A DNA stretch of 48,425 nucleotides from Hyphomicrobiales bacterium (GTDB taxonomy: Bacteria; Pseudomonadota; Alphaproteobacteria; Rhizobiales; Beijerinckiaceae): assembly GCA_028868735.1 (NCBI GenBank), contig JAGWTW010000014.1:1-48425 (forward strand), in the 5' to 3' direction. Of this stretch, positions 22,833 to 30,702 are shown piece after piece. Every line of letters begins with the position of its first letter. Within the stretch, counting starts at the first letter, position 1. The position numbers were made by a program, and so were the translations under genes. Below the pieces are notes generated by a model. The model had not been told where the DNA came from. It saw nothing but the letters and a program-made list of their open reading frames with translations, and did no database searches.

Positions 22833-25532
22833 ATGGCGGGCAAAACGCCACAGCGCGAAGACGAAACCCGAATGAGCTTGCCCGTCTTCAGCCTGAAAAA
22901 CTATCAAATCCAGACGCTCGCCGCACTTCGCAAGTTCCTCGAAAAGACAGTGGAACTTAACGACGCGGATACAGCGTTCTATGCGCTGACCAAGCGGCCA
23001 TTCGTTCAGCCACCCAACCTTCCCGGTCTGCCGTATGTCTGCCTTCGCATCCCTACCGGTGGCGGCAAAACTATCCTTGCCGCGCATTCGGTTGCCATTG
23101 CCGCTGACAGCTTCCTTCGCGCCGATACGCCAACGGTGCTTTGGCTCGTGCCGTCGCAGACCATACGAGAACAGACGCTTGCCAGCCTTCAGGATCGCGC
23201 GAATCCAAATCGTCGCGCGCTCGCGGATCGCTTCGGTGAAAACGTGCGAGTTATGACCGTCGCCGATGCGCTCTACGCCAAGCGCGCTGACTACGACGGC
23301 GGCGCCGTAGTGATCGTGGCGACGATCCAGGCGTTTCGTGTCGAAGAGACGGAAGGCCGAAAGGTTTATGAGGCCAATGGCGAGTTGATGGACCACTTCA
23401 GTGGTCTTGCCGATGGATTGCGCGACGTTCTGGAGCCCGGACCCGATGGCGACCCGACGCCATCACTCGCCAATGTGCTTCGTTTGCGCCGTCCGATGGT
23501 CATCGTCGACGAAGCACACAATGCGCGAACGGACTTGTCCTTTGACACTCTCGCACGACTGAAGCCGTCCTTGATCGTGGAATTCACCGCTACGCCTGTC
23601 ACCCCCCAAGAACACAAGCCCGAAAAGGGCATCTATGCATCCAACGTGCTGTATCAAGTGTCCGCCGCCGAACTCAAGGCGGCGGAAATGATCAAGCTGC
23701 CTGTGATCCTGCGCGGACGCGCCGATCCGCGCGAAACGATCGGAGACGCCATCGCGTGGCTCGATGAGCTTTCCGAGACCGCGAGCGCCGAAAAAACGCA
23801 GACAGGCGAACTCGTTCGCCCAGTGATGCTGCTTCAGTCCGAGCCCAAATCCAAGGACAGGCCGACGCTGCACGCTGAAGAGGTAAAGAAGCTTCTCATC
23901 GAAGACTTTCGGGTACCAGAAGCGCATATCGTGATCGCAACCGGAGACACGAAAGGGCTTGATGGCGTCGACCTGTTCGACCCGGATTGCAAGGTGCGAT
24001 TCATCATCACGCAACAGGCATTGAAAGAAGGATGGGATTGTTCCTTCGCCTATGTGCTTTGCTCTGTTGCGGAACAGAAATCGCCGCGCTCGGTGGAACA
24101 ACTTCTTGGCCGCGTGCTGCGCCTGCCGCGCGCCTCCCGCAAGCGCAACGAAGACCTCAATCGTGCCTACGCCTTCGCGACAACGACAAGCTTTCAGAAT
24201 GCTGCCAACAATCTGCGCGACGGATTGGTCAACAATGGCTTCGAGAAAGTCGAAGCCAAGGCGTTGGTACAGGCGGTTGCGCCATTGATTCCGGGTATGG
24301 AGGACGGCGGATCGGCGTTCCTCTACGAAGAGGCGCTTCCCGACAACGTGAACGCGGCCGAATTCAAGACCAACATCGAGACGGCGACGGGCGGGCGCGT
24401 TCAAGTCGATGTCGCATCGGGCACCATCCGGGCCAGCGGCGCGCTCACGGACTACGACCGGGCGGCCCTAAAGCAGGCTATGCCCGAGGCGGCGGCAAAA
24501 GCCATCGACGCCCTTGTCCACCGCTCGCGTGGCGCTCGCCTCAAGGCGCCGGAAGCGACCGCCGAAACGATCCGCTTTGCCGTTCCCATGCTGACGGTGC
24601 GAGCTGGGGAACAGTGGCAATTGTTCGATCGGGCGCATTTCCTGGATATTCCGTGGAAGCTGGAAGAATGCGACCCGTCGCCGATCCTCGATTTCTTTGC
24701 TCCGCCGCGCAATTCGGCTGACGAAGCGCATATCGACGTGGACTCAACGCAAAAAGTGAAAGTCGAGTTTGTGACCGATCTTCACGAACAGCTTTCGCTG
24801 ACGTTGGCTTTGCGCGGATGGAACAAGAGCGCGCTGGTTAACTGGATTGACCGCCGCTTGCCGTTCTCCGCGCGTCGCGACATCACGCGCGTGTCGTCGA
24901 CACTGTTCATTTCCAAGGCGCTAGATTTGATTTCTGTGAAGTTGGGAATGTCACTCGAAGCGCTGGCGCGAGCGAACTTCCGGCTTGTCGAAGCCTTCGT
25001 AAGAGTCATTGCCAAACATCGCGACATCCGCGAGGCCAGCGCCTTTGAGCGGGCGCTTTTTCCGCAAAGCGGCCTGGAGTTTCGGACCAGCGCCGACGTC
25101 GAACTCGTCTTCGAAGAAGGCCGCTACGGCTACAATCAACCTTACAAGGGTGGCACCGATTTCAAGAAGCACCTATTCCGCGTGATTGGTGACCTTGAAG
25201 CGACCGGCGAAGAGCATGAATGCGCAGTGGCTATTGAGCGCAATCCGCTGGTCAAAGCGTGGGTTCGCAATACATCGAAGCAACCGCATTCGTTCTGGCT
25301 TCAGACATCGTCGGATAAGTTCTATCCGGATTTTGTGGCGCTGTTGAACGACGGGCGCGTTCTGGTGATCGAATACAAGGGTGAACCCTACTTCACGAAC
25401 GACGATTCGAAGGAAAAGAGATTGATCGGCGATCTTTGGGCCGACCGGTCTGGAGGGCATTGCCTGTTTCTCATGGTCGAGAAAAAGGAATTCGCAAGAA
25501 TCGATCGGGCAATCGCTCGAATGGCTGAGTGA
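22833..25532 (+). CDS. res: Type III restriction enzyme Res subunit (helicase-endonuclease)
   Basis: An 899-aa subunit. The helicase part has Walker A PTGGGKT (residues 74-80), DEAH (226-229), a TATP motif III-like block and QLLGRVLRLPR (motif VI). A PD-(D/E)XK nuclease lies near the C-terminus, with D833 in YPDFVALL and E847/K849 in VIEYKGE. This is the full Type III Res architecture and is in frame, so intact. I chose the ATG at 22833, three bases after the mod stop, with GAGGGG upstream. Res cuts DNA only when complexed with Mod, so the out-of-frame mod would leave it inactive. Confidence 0.92.
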   Translation: MAGKTPQREDETRMSLPVFSLKNYQIQTLAALRKFLEKTVELNDADTAFYALTKRPFVQPPNLPGLPYVCLRIPTGGGKTILAAHSVAIAADSFLRADTPTVLWLVPSQTIREQTLASLQDRANPNRRALADRFGENVRVMTVADALYAKRADYDGGAVVIVATIQAFRVEETEGRKVYEANGELMDHFSGLADGLRDVLEPGPDGDPTPSLANVLRLRRPMVIVDEAHNARTDLSFDTLARLKPSLIVEFTATPVTPQEHKPEKGIYASNVLYQVSAAELKAAEMIKLPVILRGRADPRETIGDAIAWLDELSETASAEKTQTGELVRPVMLLQSEPKSKDRPTLHAEEVKKLLIEDFRVPEAHIVIATGDTKGLDGVDLFDPDCKVRFIITQQALKEGWDCSFAYVLCSVAEQKSPRSVEQLLGRVLRLPRASRKRNEDLNRAYAFATTTSFQNAANNLRDGLVNNGFEKVEAKALVQAVAPLIPGMEDGGSAFLYEEALPDNVNAAEFKTNIETATGGRVQVDVASGTIRASGALTDYDRAALKQAMPEAAAKAIDALVHRSRGARLKAPEATAETIRFAVPMLTVRAGEQWQLFDRAHFLDIPWKLEECDPSPILDFFAPPRNSADEAHIDVDSTQKVKVEFVTDLHEQLSLTLALRGWNKSALVNWIDRRLPFSARRDITRVSSTLFISKALDLISVKLGMSLEALARANFRLVEAFVRVIAKHRDIREASAFERALFPQSGLEFRTSADVELVFEEGRYGYNQPYKGGTDFKKHLFRVIGDLEATGEEHECAVAIERNPLVKAWVRNTSKQPHSFWLQTSSDKFYPDFVALLNDGRVLVIEYKGEPYFTNDDSKEKRLIGDLWADRSGGHCLFLMVEKKEFARIDRAIARMAE

Positions 25533-25561
25533 GGCTGACGTTCGAAAGCGAGGGGTGAGCG

Positions 25562-25804
25562 ATGGAAAGGCTTGCGGGCGAGTATCGCATCATTAACGAT
25601 CTCCACATGCGCAAGCGCGCAAACCAAACGGACGATCCGCGCTATGTTTTCTACATTGCTGGCCTCACAAGCGTTACCTATGAGCAGTATTTGGAACGCG
25701 TGGGTGCCTTAACTGTCGAACCCCCGACACACCCGTCGAGCGCGGTCAATGGCAATCGCGAAATTAGGTGGTGGCGTGAAATCGGCTGGATTCGTGACGC
25801 CTAG
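25562..25804 (+). CDS. Small hypothetical protein after res (80 aa)
   Basis: An 80-aa protein with the core YVFYIAGLTSVTYEQYLERVGAL and a C-terminal WWREIGWI. GAGGGG with good spacing precedes its ATG. It lies 29 bp after res on the same strand, and its stop region overlaps the end of the oppositely oriented integrase by 4 bp. I do not recognise a family; being last in a R-M operon it could be an accessory or control protein, which is only positional inference. Confidence 0.5.
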   Translation: MERLAGEYRIINDLHMRKRANQTDDPRYVFYIAGLTSVTYEQYLERVGALTVEPPTHPSSAVNGNREIRWWREIGWIRDA

Positions 25805-26994
25805 CGCACCAGCGCGCGCATTTCATCGCATCGGTTTGCCCACCAAGCCATCATCCGTACCCGCTCGTCCCAAAAGTCCGCACGGGCATAGGCGCGGCGG
25901 ACGCTGTCATTGTCGACGTGGGCAAGCTGCCGCTCTATCGCGTCAGGATTCCACTGCCCGTTTTCGTTCAGGATCGATGAGGCCGCTGACCTGAAGCCGT
26001 GCGCTGACATTTGCTCCGACGCATAGCCGAGCCTGCGCAGGGCGGCGTTCAGCGTGTTTTCGCTCATGCAGCGCTGCGCAGAACGGACAGACGGAAACAG
26101 ATATTTGCCGCCCCCTGTCAGCGCGCGCAGCCCCTCAAGGAGCGTCATGGCTTGCGCGGCGAGTGGCACGCGGTGCGGGCGTTTCATTTTCATCTTTTCA
26201 GGCGGAATGGACCAGACTGCATTGGCAAGATCGAACTCGGACCATTCGGCGGCGCGTAGTTCTCCGGGCCTCACGAAAGTCAGCCCCAGCAATTGGAGCG
26301 CGGCCTTGGTCTCCGGCGCGCCTTCGTAGCCAGCGATGGCCCGCAGGAGCGCTCCGAACGCTTGCGGCTCGATGATCGCGGCGCGGTGCCTCACGACAGG
26401 CGAGGCTATAGCCCCGCGCAGCGCCCCGCTCGGATCGTTCTCCGCCCTGCCCGTCGCGATGGCGTAGCGGAAAACCTGCCCGATGGCGGCGCGCAGCCGT
26501 CGGGCGCTTTCTAACCGTCCGCGCCCTTCGACCCTGCGGAGGACCGCCAGAACGTCGGCGGCGGAAATCTCGGAAATCGGCCTTGAGCCGAAGCCCTCGT
26601 TTGCTAAACCCAACAGCCATTCGGTCTTGGCGATGGTTGCATCCGCCTTTGCTTCGGCCCGCTTCTTGGCTACCAGTTCCGCTGCAATCGCCTCAAACGT
26701 GTTGGCCGCTGCATTCGCCGCCACCAGCCTGGTCTGCTTTCGGACGGCGCCGGGATCGCGACCATCCGCCAGAAGTCGGCGCGCTTCGTCCCGCAAGGCG
26801 CGGGCGCCCTTGAGGCCTAGTTCGGGATAGACGCCCAAGGCGAGCGCCTTCTGCTTCCCGGCGAACCTGTAGGCGAGACGCCAGCGCTTGCCGCCGTCCC
26901 GCTCGACCCACAGTTGGAGGCCGCCGCCGTCGGACAACTTGACGACTGAAGCGGCCGGCTTGGCGGATCGGATTTCGATGTCGGTGAGAGTCAT
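25801..26994 (-). CDS. int: P4-type tyrosine integrase of the island
   Basis: A 397-aa integrase. The N-terminal arm DNA-binding domain (DUF4102: MTLTDIEIRSAKPA, LSDGGGLQLWV, KWRL-like) is followed by a core-binding domain and an intact catalytic set: R242 (RPGELR), H332-x-x-R335 (HGFR), H359 (LAHV) and Y369 (RRAYAR). The ATG at 26994 starts the conserved MTLTDIEI; 21 extra codons upstream include arm-site DNA and are not conserved. It lies beside the tRNA-Phe that serves as target, transcribed away from it, the usual P4-island arrangement. Arm-type repeats overlap its promoter, which suggests autoregulation. Confidence 0.93.
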   Translation of the reverse strand: MTLTDIEIRSAKPAASVVKLSDGGGLQLWVERDGGKRWRLAYRFAGKQKALALGVYPELGLKGARALRDEARRLLADGRDPGAVRKQTRLVAANAAANTFEAIAAELVAKKRAEAKADATIAKTEWLLGLANEGFGSRPISEISAADVLAVLRRVEGRGRLESARRLRAAIGQVFRYAIATGRAENDPSGALRGAIASPVVRHRAAIIEPQAFGALLRAIAGYEGAPETKAALQLLGLTFVRPGELRAAEWSEFDLANAVWSIPPEKMKMKRPHRVPLAAQAMTLLEGLRALTGGGKYLFPSVRSAQRCMSENTLNAALRRLGYASEQMSAHGFRSAASSILNENGQWNPDAIERQLAHVDNDSVRRAYARADFWDERVRMMAWWANRCDEMRALVR

Positions 26995-27064
26995 GTTGGT
27001 ATAGCCCCTGTTGGTAGAGCGCCCTACCAACGAATCTACCAACGAATTGGCCCGCATACCAACG
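26995..27064. repeat. Right arm-type integrase sites (five TACCAAC repeats)
   Basis: The motif (C/A)TACCAACG recurs at 27024-27033, 27036-27045 (12 bp apart) and 27056-27064; inverted copies lie at 26995-27003 and 27010-27017. They match the two repeats near attL in sequence and in the 12-bp spacing. They cover the upstream region of the integrase gene, so integrase binding would also repress its own transcription. Confidence 0.65.
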
Positions 27065-27089
27065 CGTCCAAATGGACGACTCTGGACGC

Positions 27090-27137
27090 AAAAAAGGCCG
27101 AAATCACTTGTTTCTCAGTGATTTCCGGACTTTTTTG
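27090..27137 (-). terminator. Rho-independent terminator of tRNA-Phe, on the element side
   Basis: On the minus strand the hairpin CCGGAAATCACT / AGTGATTTCGG with an 8-nt loop is followed by CC and a run of seven T's. It ends the tRNA-Phe transcript. The + strand reading also ends in six T's, so it may work in both directions. It lies within the island, left of attR, so the island brought its own terminator for the tRNA. Confidence 0.7.
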
Positions 27138-27157
27138 GACTGCTTTGGAGGGGGAAG

Positions 27158-27233
27158 TGGTGCCCAGGGGCGGAATCGAACCACCGACACTGCGATTTTC
27201 AGTCGCATGCTCTACCAACTGAGCTACCTGGGC
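27158..27233 (-). tRNA. tRNA-Phe (GAA)
   Basis: A 76-nt cloverleaf on the minus strand beginning GCCCAGGTAGCTCAG and ending in encoded CCA. The anticodon loop CTGAAAA gives anticodon GAA (Phe), and the T-loop GGTTCGATTCC is canonical. It is the integration target of the island on its 3' side and remains complete. Confidence 0.97.
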
Positions 27234-27320
27234 GCGCGGCCGTCGTGGGCTGCGTGGCGGCTTATAGGAAGCCCCGGCCGGCTTGGCAAGCGTCAATCGT
27301 TTGGTGCGCGCGGCGGGCGT

Positions 27321-27524
27321 TCACCGGCTCTCGTCGATCCGCGGGGACGCGTCGCCGTCCTCGTCCGAATCGGGCGCCGCGGGAATTGCGTAGGCCCCCT
27401 TCAGCCAGCGATTGAGGTCGATGTCGGCGCAGCGCTTCGAGCAGAACGGCCGATACTTCTCGGCCGTCGGCCGCGCGCAGATCGGACATTTGCGCATTCC
27501 TTTTTCCGGCTTCGGTTCGGCCAT
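27321..27524 (-). CDS. yacG: DNA gyrase inhibitor YacG
   Basis: A 67-aa zinc protein with the CPIC and CSKRC pairs of the YacG zinc finger, followed by DLNRWLKGAYAIPA. YacG binds GyrB and inhibits DNA gyrase. It lies 12 bp after maf, the usual alphaproteobacterial order, with tRNA-Phe beyond. Confidence 0.92.
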   Translation of the reverse strand: MAEPKPEKGMRKCPICARPTAEKYRPFCSKRCADIDLNRWLKGAYAIPAAPDSDEDGDASPRIDESR

Positions 27525-27536
27525 GGCCGCCTTTCG

Positions 27537-28169
27537 TCAGGCGCGGTTCGCCCAGGCGCCGCGCACGGGAAATCCGTCTCCGCCGAGCAGCGCCTGCGCC
27601 TCGTAGAGCGGAAGCCCGACGACCGAGGAATAGGAGCCGACGAGCCGCACGACGAAGGCGCCGGCCAGCCCCTGCACCGCGTAGCCGCCCGCCTTCCCGC
27701 GCCATTCGCCGGAAGCGAGATAGGATTCGATTTCGGCGCTCGACAGGCGCTTGAAGCGGACCCTGGTCTCGACGACGCGCTTGCGCTCGACGCCGCGCGG
27801 GGTGATGACCGTCAATCCCGTGAAGACCTTGTGCTGGCGGCCCGACAGCCTGCGCAGGCATTCGCCCGCCTCTTCCATCAACTCGCATTTCGGCAGCACG
27901 CGCCGATCGACCGCGACCACGGTGTCGGCCGCCAACACGAAGGCGCCGGCAAGCTCCTCGCGCGCCTGGGCGATCCTGCGGGCGGCTTCCGCCTTCTCGA
28001 CAGCGAGACGCTGCGCCAGCGCGCGCGGCGGTTCTTTCTTCCTCGGCGTTTCGTCGATATCGGCCGGCAGCATCGCGTCGGGTTCGATTCCGATCTGCTG
28101 CAGAAGCTCGAGGCGACGCGGCGAGGCTGAGGCCAGCACCAGCTTCGGGCGCAAGGATTTGTCGCTCAC
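27537..28169 (-). CDS. maf: Maf family nucleotide pyrophosphatase
   Basis: A 210-aa Maf/Ham1-fold protein. [14 protein letters not shown] near the N-terminus, LAADTVV and the YAVQGLAG segment mark the substrate pocket of the Maf family, which hydrolyses dTTP/UTP or modified nucleotides. Start is GTG at 28169, the only good option, 16 bp downstream of the infA stop. Maf was formerly called septum formation inhibitor. Confidence 0.92.
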   Translation of the reverse strand: MSDKSLRPKLVLASASPRRLELLQQIGIEPDAMLPADIDETPRKKEPPRALAQRLAVEKAEAARRIAQAREELAGAFVLAADTVVAVDRRVLPKCELMEEAGECLRRLSGRQHKVFTGLTVITPRGVERKRVVETRVRFKRLSSAEIESYLASGEWRGKAGGYAVQGLAGAFVVRLVGSYSSVVGLPLYEAQALLGGDGFPVRGAWANRA

Positions 28170-28185
28170 GGCGCCCCCGGGGCCG

Positions 28186-28404
28186 CTATTTGAAGCGGTA
28201 GGTGATGCGGCCCTTGGTCAGGTCGTAGGGCGTCATCTCCACGAGCACGCGGTCGCCCGTCAGCACGCGAATGCGGTTCTTGCGCATTTTGCCTGCGGTA
28301 TGCGCGATGATTTCGTGATCGTTCTCGAGTTGCACGCGAAAGGTCGCGTTGGGCAGCAGTTCGACGACCGTGCCGGGAAATTCGAGCAGCTCTTCCTTCG
28401 CCAT
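28186..28404 (-). CDS. infA: Translation initiation factor IF-1
   Basis: A 72-aa S1-like OB-fold protein matching the canonical IF-1 length and sequence ([36 protein letters not shown]). It binds the 30S A site. AAGGAAG precedes the ATG. It heads the infA-maf-yacG run. Confidence 0.98.
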   Translation of the reverse strand: MAKEELLEFPGTVVELLPNATFRVQLENDHEIIAHTAGKMRKNRIRVLTGDRVLVEMTPYDLTKGRITYRFK

Positions 28405-28548
28405 AAGCTTCCTTTACCGGGCGCGTGCGGCGCTGGTTCAACCGACGCGCGGCATATCGAAAAGCCGGCGCGGCGGACCGCCCGGCAGAGTGCGGCGGAC
28501 CCTAATCGAGAAAACAGGGTTTGTGAACAGCGCCGCTGCGGTTTGCGG

Positions 28549-29394
28549 TCATACCGCAGGCGGGCCCTCGCGGGCCGCCGCCGCGGCCTCGTCGGCCGCC
28601 TGCAGACGGTTGTGGGCGCGCACCGCGAACGGAATCATCGCGAGATAGACGACGCAAAGGGCGGCCAGCATTTCCATCGGCCAGGTCGCGAGCAGCAGCA
28701 GCACCGTCGCGACCGCGAAAAGGACGAAGACCACATATTCCCGCTGGATGCGCGGCAGGGTCTTGCCGGAAAAATGCGGGATCCGGCTCGCCATCAGGAA
28801 GGCGATGGCGAGGAGATAGGCGATATGCGTGGGCGCCCAGGCCCGCCCGGTCGGGACCGCGAGTTCGGACAGGTTGAGGTAGAGCGGCAGCAGCGCCAGA
28901 CACGCGCCCGCGGGCGCGGGCATGCCGACAAAGAAACGCGACGTCCATGAGGGTCGGTCCGGATCGTCGATCATGACGTTGAAGCGAGCGAGGCGCAGGG
29001 CCGCGGCGGTCGCGAAAATAAGAGCGGCGAACCATCCCAAACTCTTGATTTCGTGCAGGTTCCACAAATAGAGGATCAGCGCCGGGGCGACGCCGAAATC
29101 GACGAAATCGGCAAGCGAATCGAGTTCGGCGCCAAACCGGGACGTACCCTTCAGCGCCCGGGCGATGCGGCCGTCGAGCCCATCCAGGATCGCGGCCGCG
29201 ATGATCGCCAGCACGGCCGTGCGGAACCTGCCCTCGATCGCAAAACGAATGGCCGTGAGGCCCATGCAGAGCGCGAGCAGGGTCACGAGATTGGGCAATA
29301 TAATGCGGACCGGCACGCGTCGGAATCGCCGCCGGCGCACTGGCCGGTCGGCCGCTCGCGGCGGCAGCGCTGACATGTCGGTCCGGTCGTCCAT
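28549..29394 (-). CDS. pssA: CDP-diacylglycerol-serine O-phosphatidyltransferase (phosphatidylserine synthase)
   Basis: A 281-aa integral membrane enzyme of the class I CDP-alcohol phosphatidyltransferase family. The motif D-G-x2-G/A-R-x8-G-x3-D-x3-D is present (DGLDGRIARALKGTSRFG...LDSLADF), followed by several hydrophobic spans. It makes phosphatidylserine, the precursor of phosphatidylethanolamine. The start MDDRTDMSALPP is favoured; 11 further codons upstream are weak. psd, often adjacent, is not present here. Confidence 0.9.
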   Translation of the reverse strand: MDDRTDMSALPPRAADRPVRRRRFRRVPVRIILPNLVTLLALCMGLTAIRFAIEGRFRTAVLAIIAAAILDGLDGRIARALKGTSRFGAELDSLADFVDFGVAPALILYLWNLHEIKSLGWFAALIFATAAALRLARFNVMIDDPDRPSWTSRFFVGMPAPAGACLALLPLYLNLSELAVPTGRAWAPTHIAYLLAIAFLMASRIPHFSGKTLPRIQREYVVFVLFAVATVLLLLATWPMEMLAALCVVYLAMIPFAVRAHNRLQAADEAAAAAREGPPAV

Positions 29395-29477
29395 CGGCGC
29401 GGACAATAGGCGCGGCGGCGAATGCAAACAAGGCGTGGCGAGCCCCGGAACCGTCGCGTCCCGGCAGAGTTTCAGAC

Positions 29478-30239
29478 ATGGCCGACATCCCGTCGGCGGC
29501 GGGGAGCGTGCGCGTGCACAAAGTCAGCTATCGCATGAACAACGAGAGACTTGCGCCGCGCCGGACCAAGCTCGAGGTGCCGGGCTGGTCGGGCGAGCGC
29601 GAGCAGCGCGTGGACGGGTCGCACGAATATGTCTGGCACTGCCTGCCCTTCTCCGAAGGCGCGCAATACGGGATCGAAATCTTCTGGCCGTTCGATTTCG
29701 AACTGCGCGTCGCGACGCGCGACGGCAAGCTCGTCTTCGAGGGGGATTGGGGAGAACCGCCGGAGGAAGGGCTGGAATGGCCGCCCCTGCGAAACTTCGG
29801 CGACGCCTTCTACACCTATCAAATCCTGCTCGATCTCAACCCGGGAGACGGCTTCGCCATCCGCACCGAACCGCATCCCCGCTTCTACACGGACAGGACG
29901 GGCACAGTTCCGATCGCCGTGCCGGCTCTGATCCGCAATTGGTGGCCGATGCTTTTCTTCTGCGTTTTCAAGGCGCCGTTCGAAGGCTCGACGCACGTGT
30001 TTCGGCCGGGCGAACCGATCGCCAGCATCATCGTCATTCCCGAAGAGGCGAATTTCACGCTTTCGAAGATGAGCGGAGCAGAGGCGGATTCACGCGAGCT
30101 GCAAGCGCGACGCATTCATGCAAGTCGAGATACGCTCGGCCTCGCCACGCGCTGGACGTCGCGAACCGAGACGGTTTTCGACGGAACGTATCGCCATATC
30201 TTGCGTGCGGCGAAAGAGAAGGGATGGAAGGAAGGGTGA
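29478..30239 (+). CDS. Uncharacterised protein, DUF6065-like (253 aa)
   Basis: A soluble 253-aa protein that resembles the DUF6065 family, an uncharacterised group in proteobacteria. Typical features are a WPFDFELRV strand, the FGDAFYTYQILLDLNPGDG and PHPRFYTDRTGT blocks, and the repeated tryptophans in WPMLFFCVFKAPF. There is no signal peptide or transmembrane segment. It diverges from pssA and converges with the polyhistidine gene, where a hairpin separates them. Confidence 0.65.
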   Translation: MADIPSAAGSVRVHKVSYRMNNERLAPRRTKLEVPGWSGEREQRVDGSHEYVWHCLPFSEGAQYGIEIFWPFDFELRVATRDGKLVFEGDWGEPPEEGLEWPPLRNFGDAFYTYQILLDLNPGDGFAIRTEPHPRFYTDRTGTVPIAVPALIRNWWPMLFFCVFKAPFEGSTHVFRPGEPIASIIVIPEEANFTLSKMSGAEADSRELQARRIHASRDTLGLATRWTSRTETVFDGTYRHILRAAKEKGWKEG

Positions 30240-30261
30240 TGCGGGCGAAACCGCCCGCATC
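30238..30261. terminator. Hairpin between converging genes
   Basis: A perfect 10-bp stem, GATGCGGGCG and CGCCCGCATC with an AAAC loop, overlaps the DUF6065-like stop codon and lies 8 bp from the stop of the histidine-rich gene. The position between convergent genes suggests a bidirectional terminator, although T-runs are weak. Confidence 0.5.
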
Positions 30262-30269
30262 GGCCGCGA

Positions 30270-30608
30270 TCAGTAGCGGTAGTAGTAACCGCGATGATGA
30301 TGATGGTGGTGATGATGGTGGTGGTGATACCGATAGGGGAAGAACCGGCGGATGATCGGCGGGCGCCGATAGCGATGATGATGATGGTGACCGACGTAAT
30401 ATTGCGCGACCTGCACGCCGGCAGTCGCCTGATCAGCGTCCACCGCCTTTAGCACATCGGACGCGTTTGGGACCGGCGTCAGAAGATCGGCATAGGACGA
30501 CGGATTCATGATTTCGCTCGGCGCGGACGTTTTCGCGACGGCTGCGCTCGCGTCGACGGCCGCGACCACGGCCACAGCGCCGATTATGCCGGCGATCTTT
30601 CTGTCCAT
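30270..30608 (-). CDS. Secreted histidine-rich protein
   Basis: A 112-aa protein. The leader MDRKIAGIIGAVAVVAAVDASA (with GGGAGA 6-8 bases upstream of this ATG) is a signal peptide. The mature part has a short acidic/neutral region and then two polyhistidine runs of 5 and 11 residues separated by a tyrosine/arginine-rich segment (YRRPPIIRRFFPYRY), ending RGYYYRY. The histidines could bind Ni, Zn or Cu. An alternative ATG is two codons upstream. There is no known family; similar small His-rich exported proteins exist in Methylocystis-like genomes. Confidence 0.6.
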   Translation of the reverse strand: MDRKIAGIIGAVAVVAAVDASAAVAKTSAPSEIMNPSSYADLLTPVPNASDVLKAVDADQATAGVQVAQYYVGHHHHHRYRRPPIIRRFFPYRYHHHHHHHHHHHRGYYYRY

Positions 30609-30672
30609 AAGCATTCTCCCGTTGACAGTCGTGATGGAGCCGGGGGACACGCGACTCCGCCCTGACTAAAGA

Positions 30673-30698
30673 CGGGCGGGGCGAAATTGTTCCGCCCG
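30673..30698 (-). terminator. Hairpin after the glycosylphosphotransferase gene
   Basis: Arms CGGGCGG (30673-30679) and CCGCCCG (30692-30698) with a 12-nt loop lie 4 bases after the stop at 30703. On the minus strand TCTTTA follows. A modest terminator. Confidence 0.45.
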
Positions 30699-30702
30699 AG
30701 AA

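Larger units (their letters stand above)
18141..27180. mobile_element. Integrative genomic island in tRNA-Phe carrying a Type III R-M system
   Basis: About 9 kb bounded by the degenerate tRNA-Phe repeat on the left and the intact tRNA-Phe on the right. Contents in order: hypothetical 339-aa protein, AlpA-like regulator, HTH/zinc-ribbon protein, tyrosine recombinase, frameshifted mod, res, an 80-aa protein, and a P4-type integrase next to the tRNA. Arm-type repeats at both ends support excision/integration by the terminal integrase. No replication, conjugation or phage structural genes are seen, so it is a small defence island mobilised by its integrase, probably helped by another element. Confidence 0.75.

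Noticed and set aside
30290..30345. Microsatellite or CRISPR-like repeat
   Set aside because: The repeated triplets simply encode the histidine runs; spacing is irregular and no spacers exist.
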